Shown here: positions 6,213 to 14,171 of the stretch, one piece after another
Layout of the letters: each line of letters begins with the position of its first letter
Position numbering within the stretch: position 1 is the stretch's first letter
Assembly (NCBI RefSeq): GCF_035294505.1
Contig: NZ_DATGKU010000027.1
Coordinates: forward strand, 1-14,898
Origin: Chthonomonas sp035294505
GTDB lineage: Bacteria; Armatimonadota; Chthonomonadetes; Chthonomonadales; Chthonomonadaceae
Reading direction: 5' to 3'
DNA: 14,898 bases
The notes under the pieces: model-generated
What the model was told of the DNA's origin: nothing
Seen by the model: only the letters and a program-made list of their open reading frames with translations
Databases searched by the model: none
Made by a program: the position numbers and the translations under genes

Positions 6213-7667
6213 ATGATACGAACCCGCATTGTGTGTTATATAACATCGTTTATCGTCCTATTCGGTGGGGCAGGGCTGGTATGGCTCTGCCTTGCCGTGC
6301 CTCCGAGACCCCATGCTGCAAAGCCTGCCGTTATGAACCGCAATGATGGCAAGGTGAGCTTCTATCATCAGATTAAACCAATCTTGCAGGCGAAGTGCCA
6401 AGGGTGTCATCAGCCGAACGTGCGTAGCGGCCACCTGATGCTGATCTCCTATGCCGATTTTTTGAAGGGAGGCGCACACGGGCCGGCTTTTGTGAAGGGG
6501 CATCCGGAAAAGAGTCTGGTAATCGGTTATTTGGAGGGAAAGCCGGAGCTAATGCCTCAAGGGGGCCCGCCGCTTTCTAAGGCTGAAATCGATCTGTTCA
6601 AACGGTGGATCGCCCAAGGCGCCGTGGACGATACTCCGGCAGAGCATTCCGCCTACGATGCCGCCCACCCGCCGGTGTATACCTCCTCGCCAGTCATCAG
6701 CGCCATTGCGTTTAGTCCCGATGGAAAGACGTTAGCTGTTTCGGGCTACCATGAGGTGTTATTACTAAACTCCGATAATGGGACTTTAGAGGCGCGCCTG
6801 GTGGGAGATGCTCAGCGCATTCAGTCGCTCGTGTTCACGAAAGACGGAAAGATGCTGATCGCAGTAGGTGGATCGCCGGCGCGTTTTGGTGAGATACAGT
6901 TTTGGGATGTGCCGAATCACAAACGGCTCAATTCTGTGCGCGCTACCTACGACACCTTGTTCGGTGCCTCCTTATCGCCGGACGATAAAGAGCTTGCGTT
7001 TGGGGGCGCGGATAATACTGTGCGGGTAGTGAGCGTGCCGGATGGCAAGCAGATCATGGTGCTGGAAAACGATACGGACTGGGTATTCGGTACCGTTTTT
7101 TCGCGCGATGGGAAATATGTGGTGAGCGCAAGCCGAGACGAAGCACTGAAGCTAACCCAGGTAGAGACCGGCTCTTTCATTGACGACATCAATACCCATA
7201 CCACCCCGATGCGATGTATGGTGGGGCGACCGGGCCAAGATCAGGTGCTTTGTGGAGGCGACGACGGTATTCCGCGCCTGTATAAAATCTTTCGCACCGA
7301 GGCCCGCACCATGAACAACGAGGATCACAACCTCATTCGCGCCTTCGAGCGACAGCCGGATACCATTACAGCCTTGGCCTTCGATCCAACCGGGAATCTA
7401 TGCGCGGTCGCTTCAGAAGCGGGGACGGTTAACCTCTACGATGTGGATAGTGGGGCGAAGAAATTGAGCCTACCGCCTGTTCAGGGGTCGGTCTTTACGC
7501 TTGCATTTCGACCCGACGGCAATGTGTTGGCGACCGCCGGTTTTGACGGCTATGTACGTTATTACGATGTACATAGCGGCCGGTTACTGCGCGCGTTTAT
7601 TCCCGTGCCCATCCACAAACCCAATCGTTCTGCGTTATCAGCACGATGGAGAGGACATCATGGCTAG
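6213..7667 (+). CDS. Cytochrome c-WD40 fusion protein
   Basis: 484 residues. A signal or anchor segment covers about 3-30 (IVCYITSFIVLF onward). Next comes a planctomycete-type cytochrome domain with CQGCH at residues 62-66 and LMPQGGPP downstream. From about 154 there are WD40-like repeats. I count seven, with hallmarks AFSPDGKTLA, VFTKDGKMLI, SLSPDDKELA, VFSRDGKYVV, an irregular fifth, AFDPTGNLCA and AFRPDGNVLA. Seven repeats would close one propeller, used for protein binding or as a scaffold. Cytochrome-WD40 fusions of this kind are known mainly from Planctomycetota and Verrucomicrobiota. The ATG at 6213 is chosen because the hydrophobic segment follows directly. An upstream in-frame ATG at 6147 lies inside the preceding gene. 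The SD is weak (GAGAAAG), so translation may be coupled to the first gene. The 3' end overlaps a possible start (7660) of the next gene by 8 nt. Confidence 0.9.
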   Translation: MIRTRIVCYITSFIVLFGGAGLVWLCLAVPPRPHAAKPAVMNRNDGKVSFYHQIKPILQAKCQGCHQPNVRSGHLMLISYADFLKGGAHGPAFVKGHPEKSLVIGYLEGKPELMPQGGPPLSKAEIDLFKRWIAQGAVDDTPAEHSAYDAAHPPVYTSSPVISAIAFSPDGKTLAVSGYHEVLLLNSDNGTLEARLVGDAQRIQSLVFTKDGKMLIAVGGSPARFGEIQFWDVPNHKRLNSVRATYDTLFGASLSPDDKELAFGGADNTVRVVSVPDGKQIMVLENDTDWVFGTVFSRDGKYVVSASRDEALKLTQVETGSFIDDINTHTTPMRCMVGRPGQDQVLCGGDDGIPRLYKIFRTEARTMNNEDHNLIRAFERQPDTITALAFDPTGNLCAVASEAGTVNLYDVDSGAKKLSLPPVQGSVFTLAFRPDGNVLATAGFDGYVRYYDVHSGRLLRAFIPVPIHKPNRSALSARWRGHHG

Positions 7668-7696
7668 ACAAAACGAGCATTTTGGTGTGAACAGAG

Positions 7697-7705
7697 TAAG
7701 GAGGT
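7697..7705 (+). promoter_or_regulatory. Full-length Shine-Dalgarno deciding the start of the DUF1549/DUF1553 gene
   Basis: TAAGGAGGT pairs at nine consecutive positions with the usual 16S rRNA 3' end and sits 5 nt before the ATG at 7711. It lies within the reading frame opened by the earlier ATG at 7660, which itself has GGAGAGG 5 nt upstream. Confidence 0.8.
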
Positions 7706-7710
7706 CTCTT

Positions 7711-10224
7711 ATGCAGGGGCATGCATCCAAAGGTCTTGCTGCTCTTATGTGGATACCAGTCGGTTTGATGGTGATCGGCTTGATGGCGCTAGCAACTCCT
7801 AACGCTCAAGCGGCAAAGCGAAGACAGGGAGTAGCTTCTAGGCCAACGCCCTCGATGTCACTTGTTTCCATTGAGGTGCAGCCATTGGCCTTGGTTTTCA
7901 ACAATGCGAGGGATGCACGTACCTTCATTGTGACCGGACGTACCACTGCCGGCTACGCGATAGATCTCTCTCCAATAGCCCATGTTCGCGTGTTGCAGCC
8001 TCTTGTACGCATGGACAACGAGGGCTTCCTGCATCCAGTTCATGTGGGGCATACAGAGCTGATCGTTTCAGTAGGCAACAAAAAGGCTGTTGTGCCGATC
8101 ACGGTCAAGAGTGTGGTAGACCCTCCGATCAGCTTTATGCGCGATGTGGAGCCTATTCTTAGTAAGATCGGATGTAATGCGGGGATGTGTCATGGTGCGG
8201 CGCACGGAAAGAACGGCTTTCGCCTCTCTTTAAGAGGATACGACCCGGCTTTCGACTACCATTCGTTAATTGATGATGTTTCCGGCCGTCGCTTTGACCG
8301 AACAGACCCCGCGCGCAGCCTTATGCTGCTAAAGCCTACAGAAACGGTGCCGCATCGTGGGGGCTTAGTGCTCCCTATGGGGTCACGCTATTATCGAATT
8401 CTAAAGGCCTGGATCGCTCAAGGGGTGCGATCGGATGTGGGGAAAGTAAGCAGGCCCGATAGGTTGATTGTCTTACCGAGCGTGCCTCACTTAACCCTTC
8501 CCGGCATGCATCAAAAGATGGTGGTCATCGCGCACTATCCCGATGGTACCACACGGGATGTAACGCGCGAGGCCATTCTTTCCAGCAATACCCCCTCGGT
8601 AGCCTCGGTAGATAAACTCGGAACGCTCTGCGCGGTGCGCCGTGGTGAAGCCGCTTTACTCGTTCGTTATGAGGGGCTGTTCTCCACCGTCAATATCACG
8701 GTACTAGGAGATCGGAGTGGCTATCGGTGGACAGGGGCGCCGGAGTTTAACTACATCGATCGGCTGGTGGATGCCAAACTTCGTAAGGTTAAGCTGTTGC
8801 CTGCACCCGTGTGCGATGATGCCACCTTCATTCGCAGGGTGAGCTTAGATTTAACGGGATTGCCTCCGACACCCGAAGAGGTAAAGGCCTTCCTAGCCGA
8901 TCCAACTCCAACCCAACAGAAGCGTGCGAAGTTGGTAGATAAACTACTTAACTCAGCCGCTTATGTAGACCGTTGGACGAATAAGTGGTGTGACCTTTTA
9001 GACTGTAATAGCAAGTACATGGGGCCCGAAGGCGAGCGCAAGTTCCGCGACTGGATCCATTTTGCGATTGCCCGTAATATGCCTTATGATCAGTTCGTGC
9101 GGGCTCTCATAGCCTCTTCGGGAGACTGTTATGTGCACCCCCAGGTGAACTACCTAAGGGTTATTTCGGATACCAGCACGGCGACGGAGGATATAACCCA
9201 GCTCTTTTTGGGTATTCGCTTCTCTTGTGCTCGTTGTCATGATCACCCATTCGAGCGATGGACTCAGAACCAGTATTACGATTTAGGGGCCTTTTTTGCC
9301 CATATGACGAGCAAGCCGGGCCCACGACCGGACGATCTGGTGTTTTATGATCAAAGCGGGGGTGAGGTGATCAACCCACGCACAAACGACCCGGCAAAAC
9401 CGATACCGCCGTTCGGGCAGGTGAACCTGGCGGAATATCACGGCAACTTACGTGAAGCCTTTGCTGCATGGCTGACCTCGCCATCGAACCCCTATTTCGC
9501 GATGGCGATGGCCAATCGCCTGTGGAGCTATTTCCTCGGCAAAGGGATTATAGACCCTGTGGACGATATTCGTGCGGACAATCCGCCCTCGAACCCGGCC
9601 CTGCTTACGGCGCTCACGCAAGACTTTGTGATGCATCACTTCGATATGCGCTACCTGATGCGTCAGATCGTGCTTTCCCGAACCTACCAGTCCTCTATCG
9701 TGACCAACAAATGGAACGATGATGACGACATCAACTTCTCGCACTTCATTCCGAGGCGTTTGGATGCGGAGCAGCTTTACGACGCGATCAACCTCGCTGC
9801 CGGCGTAAAGCCAGATTATGTGGGAGCCCCGCCAAGCCTTACGGCGCAACAGCTGCCGGGGGTAAATCAGGATAGTAATGATGGTTTCCTTGATCTGTTC
9901 GGACGCCCCACGCGCCAAACGCCGTGCGAGTGTGAGCGCAATAGTAACATGGGGATCGTGCAGGCTCTCGATCTGATCAACGGGCCGACGGTGAATCGAG
10001 CGCTCTCTGCTCCGGATGGTCGCATTGCGAAGATGATTAAAGAGAAGCTTTCCGATAAGGAGATGATCGAGGAGATTTTCCTGGCCGCGCTGTCACGACC
10101 GCCATCGCCGAAAGAGATGCAATCGGCACTTAACTACTTCCGGCAGGCTGGTGACCGCGCACAGGCTGCCCAGGACCTGATGTGGGCTTTATTCAATAGC
10201 CCGGCGTTCCTATTCAATCATTAA
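7711..10224 (+). CDS. Large exported DUF1549/DUF1553 protein with Ig-like and cytochrome-like domains
   Basis: 837 residues. A typical Sec signal peptide starts at the N-terminus (hydrophobic WIPVGLMVIGLMALA, then NAQA). Domains in order: a bacterial Ig-like domain at about 45-140; a cytochrome-like domain at about 145-245; a second Ig-like (Big2-type) domain at about 251-332; DUF1549 at about 346-555 with RRVSLDLTGLPPTPEE; and DUF1553 at about 575-820, starting near LREAFAAWLTSP and ending with LFNSPAFLFNH. The first cytochrome-like segment has GCNAGMCHG (C155, C160, H161), a Cx4CH spacing seen in many planctomycete relatives. DUF1549 contains a canonical CARCH (C506-H510). The protein is presumed to lie outside the cytoplasm. 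Reaction and substrate are unknown. The ATG at 7711 has a perfect SD. An upstream ATG at 7660, overlapping the WD40 gene, also has an SD and adds 17 basic and polar residues. The stop codon overlaps the SD of the next gene. Confidence 0.92.
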   Translation: MQGHASKGLAALMWIPVGLMVIGLMALATPNAQAAKRRQGVASRPTPSMSLVSIEVQPLALVFNNARDARTFIVTGRTTAGYAIDLSPIAHVRVLQPLVRMDNEGFLHPVHVGHTELIVSVGNKKAVVPITVKSVVDPPISFMRDVEPILSKIGCNAGMCHGAAHGKNGFRLSLRGYDPAFDYHSLIDDVSGRRFDRTDPARSLMLLKPTETVPHRGGLVLPMGSRYYRILKAWIAQGVRSDVGKVSRPDRLIVLPSVPHLTLPGMHQKMVVIAHYPDGTTRDVTREAILSSNTPSVASVDKLGTLCAVRRGEAALLVRYEGLFSTVNITVLGDRSGYRWTGAPEFNYIDRLVDAKLRKVKLLPAPVCDDATFIRRVSLDLTGLPPTPEEVKAFLADPTPTQQKRAKLVDKLLNSAAYVDRWTNKWCDLLDCNSKYMGPEGERKFRDWIHFAIARNMPYDQFVRALIASSGDCYVHPQVNYLRVISDTSTATEDITQLFLGIRFSCARCHDHPFERWTQNQYYDLGAFFAHMTSKPGPRPDDLVFYDQSGGEVINPRTNDPAKPIPPFGQVNLAEYHGNLREAFAAWLTSPSNPYFAMAMANRLWSYFLGKGIIDPVDDIRADNPPSNPALLTALTQDFVMHHFDMRYLMRQIVLSRTYQSSIVTNKWNDDDDINFSHFIPRRLDAEQLYDAINLAAGVKPDYVGAPPSLTAQQLPGVNQDSNDGFLDLFGRPTRQTPCECERNSNMGIVQALDLINGPTVNRALSAPDGRIAKMIKEKLSDKEMIEEIFLAALSRPPSPKEMQSALNYFRQAGDRAQAAQDLMWALFNSPAFLFNH

Positions 10225-10236
10225 GGAGGCATTACC

Positions 10237-11700
10237 ATGCTCTCTATTCCGGGAAATCATAGTCGAGACTGCGACGGCATAACTCGCCGTGAACTTCTAA
10301 GGATTGGAGGCTCTTCTATTCTAGGGCTTTACCTTCCAGAGTTTCTGGCCTTAGAAGCCAAAGCAAGCTCTATTGCAAAGCCAACGGACAAGCCAGGCTT
10401 CGGTAAAGCGAAATCGGTTATCCTTATTTTCCTGCAGGGGGGGCCAAGCCATATAGACATATGGGACCCCAAACCGGATGCACCAGACAACATTCGTGGG
10501 GAGTTCAAGCCTATTCGAACCAATGTGCCGGGCATTTGGCTGACGGAGGTGATGCCCCTATTGGCAAAGCAGATGGACAAGGCGACCCTTATTCGCTCTG
10601 TTTCCTACACACCCAACGGGTTATTCAATCATACGGCGGCCATGTACCAGATGCTGACCGGGGAGCAGGCGACCGATGTTTCTCCATCCGGGCAGTTGCA
10701 GCCGCCCTCACCGGCAGACTACCCGAATGTAGGGTGCCGGGTGGTGGAGTTTAAGCCACCCGACGTGCCCATGTTACCGTTCGTCATGCTGCCACGCCCG
10801 CTGCAGGAGAGCAATGTCATCGGGAAGGCGGGCAATGCGGGGTTTCTAGGGCGCGCTTACGATCCCTATACCCTCTACCCGCCAAACGCCGATACCGACC
10901 CGAACGCAATGGATAAAATCCAAATTGCTGACCTGCAGTTAGCGAACGAGGTAACGCGAACGCGCATGGCCAAGCGTGTTGAACTGCGGAAGCTTATCGA
11001 TTCGGGCATGCCGGCTCTTGAAAAGGCCGTCAGTAACTACCAGTTGGATGCCTACTATGAGAAGGCGTTAGGGCTTATTTTGTCCGGTCGGGCACGAAAG
11101 GCGTTCGACCTCAAAGAGGAGCCGGATAAGGTTCGTGATCGCTATGGACGTCATGTCTTTGGTCAGTCTGTGCTGATGGCGCGTCGTCTGATAGAGGCCG
11201 GCACGCGATTTGTTCAGGTGAACTGGCCTTCCGTTGCCAACGGTGACCCACGGGTAACGGCCTGGGACACCCACGCTGCCAACTTCGGGCCGCTACGCAA
11301 CCTCCACTGCCCTAAACTCGATAGTGCCCTTTCTGCCCTGTTGGAAGACATGCACCAAAGGGGGCTGTTGGAAGAGACCATGGTGATCGCCATCGGCGAG
11401 TTCGGGCGTTCTCCACGGCTGGGCGTTTCGACTTCGGGTAACTCCAATGCGCCGGATGGACGCGACCACTGGCCCTATTGTTACACGGCCCTCATTGCAG
11501 GAGGCGGGATTCGGCCCGGCCAAGTCTATGGAAAATCGGACTCCACAGGTTCCTCGCCCGCCGAGAACCCCGTACATCCTCGCGAAATACTGGCAACGAT
11601 GTACCACGCATTGGGCATACCACCGGATACGGTTGTGACCAACTATCTCGGTCAGCCACGACCGTTGGTAAGCGGGAAACCGATATTGGGGCTGTTCTAG
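10237..11700 (+). CDS. DUF1501 protein with Tat signal
   Basis: 487 residues, full length for DUF1501 (PF07394), a family of the alkaline phosphatase/sulfatase superfamily found next to DUF1549/DUF1553 genes. The N-terminus has a twin-arginine signal, TRRELLRIGG (R17-R18), followed by a moderately hydrophobic stretch, so export of a folded protein by Tat is likely. Family motifs visible are FLQGGPSHIDIWDPKPDAP at about residues 65-85, IGEFGRSPR (E388, R391), DGRDHWP (407-413) and AGGGIRPGQVYGKSD. The acidic residues and histidines in these motifs are candidate metal ligands by analogy with the superfamily. No catalytic activity has been established that I know of. The SD AAGGAGG at 10223-10229 overlaps the TAA of the preceding gene, and the spacer is 7 nt, indicating tight coupling. 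It is the last gene of the unit, before a strong terminator. Confidence 0.93.
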   Translation: MLSIPGNHSRDCDGITRRELLRIGGSSILGLYLPEFLALEAKASSIAKPTDKPGFGKAKSVILIFLQGGPSHIDIWDPKPDAPDNIRGEFKPIRTNVPGIWLTEVMPLLAKQMDKATLIRSVSYTPNGLFNHTAAMYQMLTGEQATDVSPSGQLQPPSPADYPNVGCRVVEFKPPDVPMLPFVMLPRPLQESNVIGKAGNAGFLGRAYDPYTLYPPNADTDPNAMDKIQIADLQLANEVTRTRMAKRVELRKLIDSGMPALEKAVSNYQLDAYYEKALGLILSGRARKAFDLKEEPDKVRDRYGRHVFGQSVLMARRLIEAGTRFVQVNWPSVANGDPRVTAWDTHAANFGPLRNLHCPKLDSALSALLEDMHQRGLLEETMVIAIGEFGRSPRLGVSTSGNSNAPDGRDHWPYCYTALIAGGGIRPGQVYGKSDSTGSSPAENPVHPREILATMYHALGIPPDTVVTNYLGQPRPLVSGKPILGLF

Positions 11701-11723
11701 GTAACAACGCTTTGTTCAACGAC

Positions 11724-11762
11724 GAAGCCTCTGGAGAGAGCCTTCTCCAGAGGCTTCCTTTT
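11724..11762 (+). terminator. Intrinsic terminator after the DUF1501 gene
   Basis: A perfect 14-bp stem pairs 11724-11737 with 11744-11757 around a 6-nt loop and is followed by CTTTT. It separates the + strand unit from the converging gene ending at 11784. The minus-strand side has no clear T run, so it mainly serves the + strand. Confidence 0.9.
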
Positions 11763-11783
11763 GGGTGTAGGCTTCGGGAGACT

Positions 11784-12632
11784 TTAGGCGTAATAGGCGA
11801 TGAACTGGTCGAGATATTTCTTGCCGATCAGGAAGCCCTCTTCGCGTTCAACAGCACCATCTTCGTGCTCAATGGAGATCACCCCATCGTAGCCATTACG
11901 ACGGAGGGCGGCGATATACTCTCCCCAACGGATGACGCCTAAACCCGGAATCACGTAGCGCCACCAACCGTGGCCCAGAATCCCCACTTCACGTTTCACA
12001 TGCTCTTTGATCTCGGTATCTTTCCCGTGAGTATGGAAAATGCGGTCGGCGAAGCGATCTACGGCTTCGATATAGTCTATGCCTTGCCAAACAAGGTGAG
12101 AGGGATCGAAGTTCAAGCCGAAGTTTTTGTTGGGGATAAGCTCGAAAAGCCGCTTCCAGTGGGCGAGGTTCTGGATATTGGTAGCCGTCCAGTTTTCGAG
12201 GGCAAGTTTCACCCCATTCTTTTCCGCATGTTCAAGCAAGGGGGGAAAGACGACCGTGCAGTCCTCCTCGATGGTTTTCATACGGTCTTTGCCGTTTGGA
12301 GGCAAACCGGCCATGGTACACACCACATCTACCCCCAGCATTTTCGCAATATTAATGGCGTTATAGACGGTTTGGATATTGGTACGACGTCTTTCCGGGT
12401 CGGCTGCGGTGAGATCGGTGTAGGCGGCCAGGGAGGAGATGCGCAGGTTGCGCTTTTCCATGAGATTGAGCACCTCTTTTGCCCTTTCGGGGGTGAAGTT
12501 GTTGGTGTCTATATGTTTGCTGCCCGGCCCGGCAACAATTTCGAGACTACCGAAACGATGCTCTCCGGCGAAGGCGGCCACCACTTCGAGGGGCTCGCCT
12601 GCGAAGGGAGCGGTGAGAATGCCAACGAACAT
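11784..12632 (-). CDS. Sugar phosphate isomerase/epimerase-like TIM-barrel protein
   Basis: 282 residues, matching the xylose isomerase-like TIM-barrel family (PF01261). Expected metal ligands are present: E146 in LALENW, D176 and H179 in FDPSHL, H202 in HTHGKD (with H200), and E255 in ISIEHED. This points to an intact divalent-metal isomerase or epimerase acting on a sugar or a related polyol or keto-acid, probably cytoplasmic. The exact substrate cannot be deduced. The ATG at 12632 is chosen because AGGAGGT sits 5 nt upstream and the family-like sequence begins there (MFVGILTAPF). An upstream in-frame extension to 12674 lacks support. It is the last gene of the gltX operon, 48 nt after the first-listed amidohydrolase-like gene. 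Unlike its two upstream neighbours, its active site looks complete. Confidence 0.9.
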   Translation of the reverse strand: MFVGILTAPFAGEPLEVVAAFAGEHRFGSLEIVAGPGSKHIDTNNFTPERAKEVLNLMEKRNLRISSLAAYTDLTAADPERRRTNIQTVYNAINIAKMLGVDVVCTMAGLPPNGKDRMKTIEEDCTVVFPPLLEHAEKNGVKLALENWTATNIQNLAHWKRLFELIPNKNFGLNFDPSHLVWQGIDYIEAVDRFADRIFHTHGKDTEIKEHVKREVGILGHGWWRYVIPGLGVIRWGEYIAALRRNGYDGVISIEHEDGAVEREEGFLIGKKYLDQFIAYYA

Positions 12633-12680
12633 GAGAAACCTCCTAAAAAGATTTACTCCCGTTAAAAGGAGCACGCAGTT

Positions 12681-13418
12681 TTATGCACCCAGTTCTAATT
12701 GGAAGAGTTTTTCTGCATTCTCGGAAAGAATGCGACGACGATTGGAGGGGCTGATCTCTGAATCTTCGAGAAGCCCAATGATCGCAGCGGGATCCAGGTC
12801 GGGCAAGCCGCTGCCGAAAAGTAGGCGGTGGGCGCCGACGGCCTCGATAGCTGCTGGAATTCGGCCCAGATCGAGCATACCCGAAATCTCTAAAAATATA
12901 TTGGAAGCCTGTTGTGCTGCTAGGATAGCGGCTCTCCAGTCGGAACCTCCCATTCCCAACAGCACGAAACGGTGCATGTGGTAGCGCTTAGCGAGTTCTA
13001 GGCCAACCTCAACGCAGAGGCGATTAGGTGCGTGAAGGTAAATCGGCTTTTGAAAGCGACGACAGGCGTTAAGAATTTCATCTGCGCTGAGGGGATGGAG
13101 CGGCTCTTCCGGGTCGTCGCCGGTAAGCAGTACTCCGAGAAAGCGGCGATGGCCGAGAAGATCTCGCACGGCATTAATGGAGGACTCTTGGTTGCGGACA
13201 TGGGTTGCGAGACAGCCGTACAGTCCCTGAGTTTGCTCCAACATGTTTTTGAGAATAGTGTTCCCGGAAAGCGGGTCGAGCCTGGCGGCACGGGTAGAGA
13301 TGACGATAGCCTGATCGATCCCTCTTCCCGCAAGAAGTTCCGCGAGGGTCTTCGCTGTTTGGTTGGTGGAAGGTATCGGGCTACCTTCTATGTAGACATG
13401 GCAGTCAATGACAGACAT
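12681..13418 (-). CDS. Amidohydrolase-fold (Amidohydro_2-like) protein with incomplete metal site
   Basis: 245 residues, resembling PF04909 amidohydrolases in strand order. The N-terminal IDCHVYIEG replaces the HxH metal motif by H7-V-Y9, so the second histidine is lost. A central PIYLHAPN (H129) and a C-terminal FGSGLPDLDP (D207, D209) keep residues that normally help bind metal and position water. The site is therefore partly retained. The length is at the short end of the family. Its SD (GAGG, 4 nt before the ATG) overlaps the TGA of the gene before it in the operon, with 6 nt between the coding sequences. It is a diverged paralogue of that neighbour: both end in a helix with RRILSENAEKLF or MILHRNAERIF. 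A decarboxylase- or lactonase-like role is possible, as is loss of catalysis. Confidence 0.75.
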   Translation of the reverse strand: MSVIDCHVYIEGSPIPSTNQTAKTLAELLAGRGIDQAIVISTRAARLDPLSGNTILKNMLEQTQGLYGCLATHVRNQESSINAVRDLLGHRRFLGVLLTGDDPEEPLHPLSADEILNACRRFQKPIYLHAPNRLCVEVGLELAKRYHMHRFVLLGMGGSDWRAAILAAQQASNIFLEISGMLDLGRIPAAIEAVGAHRLLFGSGLPDLDPAAIIGLLEDSEISPSNRRRILSENAEKLFQLELGA

Positions 13419-13424
13419 AGGGCC

Positions 13425-14147
13425 TCACAGTGAAAAGATACGTTCTGCATTACGGTGCAGAATCATTTCTAGCTCCTGGGTGGAAAGCTCGGCAAATTCC
13501 AGAGTGCGAAGAACCGAGGCGATAGGTCTTTGTGGGGCTTCGGTTCCGAACAGAACCCTTTCCGCTCCCACGCAGTTAGCGACCAGACGAATCGCTCCTG
13601 GAGCGAGCAGATGGGAGGTTTCTAAATACCAGCCAGGCTGTTCTTTAAGAACTGCAATGACCTCTGCCAAGATGCTACTATCCACGTTAGATAGGATGAT
13701 GGGGGCGGGGTAATCCTTCAGCAGAGATTGCAGAAGGGTGCAATCTCCCATGCGCCGAATCTGAACCATCAGAGGGAGGGCGAGAGAGTGCAGCGCCTGT
13801 AGGAGGGCGCGGAATGAGGCCAGATTCACCGGCCATGACTGCGAATAGGGGAAGAACCGGATAAGACGAAACCCATCTTCTCGTAATTGGAGAAGTTCAT
13901 GTTCATCCCCAAAATAGTGCATAGGGTTAAGCGTAGCCACCGGTAGAAGCACCTGCGTATCAAGACAGGTTGCCCGTGTAATGGCGTTGCCTATTTGGTG
14001 AGCGAGCCTTATCCCAACGGTGGAGCATACAAAAGCGCGACCTATCTCATGTTTTGCCATGAGTTCTAGCAGATGCTCCACCGAGAGATCGGCTCCGGAG
14101 GTGGGCAGTGGTCCGACGATGGTATTAACGTCCGTAATGTCAGGCAT
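13425..14147 (-). CDS. Amidohydrolase-fold protein lacking the usual metal ligands
   Basis: 240 residues, related to the following gene and to PF04909. The N-terminal motif reads TDVNTIVGP: both histidines of HxH are gone (N8 and I10 in their place). The strand that normally carries a histidine reads LPLMVQIRR, and the C-terminal aspartate motif reads FGTEAPQRP, with no D in the usual place. Unless metal is bound differently, this is a non-catalytic member or a different chemistry on the same barrel. The C-terminal MILHRNAERIFSL helix is typical of the family. The gene starts 24 nt after gltX ends and its stop forms part of the SD of the next gene. The SD before its own ATG is poor. Pairing with its neighbour in a heteromer is inference. 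Confidence 0.72.
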   Translation of the reverse strand: MPDITDVNTIVGPLPTSGADLSVEHLLELMAKHEIGRAFVCSTVGIRLAHQIGNAITRATCLDTQVLLPVATLNPMHYFGDEHELLQLREDGFRLIRFFPYSQSWPVNLASFRALLQALHSLALPLMVQIRRMGDCTLLQSLLKDYPAPIILSNVDSSILAEVIAVLKEQPGWYLETSHLLAPGAIRLVANCVGAERVLFGTEAPQRPIASVLRTLEFAELSTQELEMILHRNAERIFSL

Positions 14148-14171
14148 TCCGTTTCTCTGGCCGCAGAGCGC

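Noticed and set aside
7501..7659. TTG-initiated 53-codon extension of the DUF1549 gene
   Set aside because: It overlaps the last WD40 repeat of the preceding gene, has no SD, and two better starts lie downstream.
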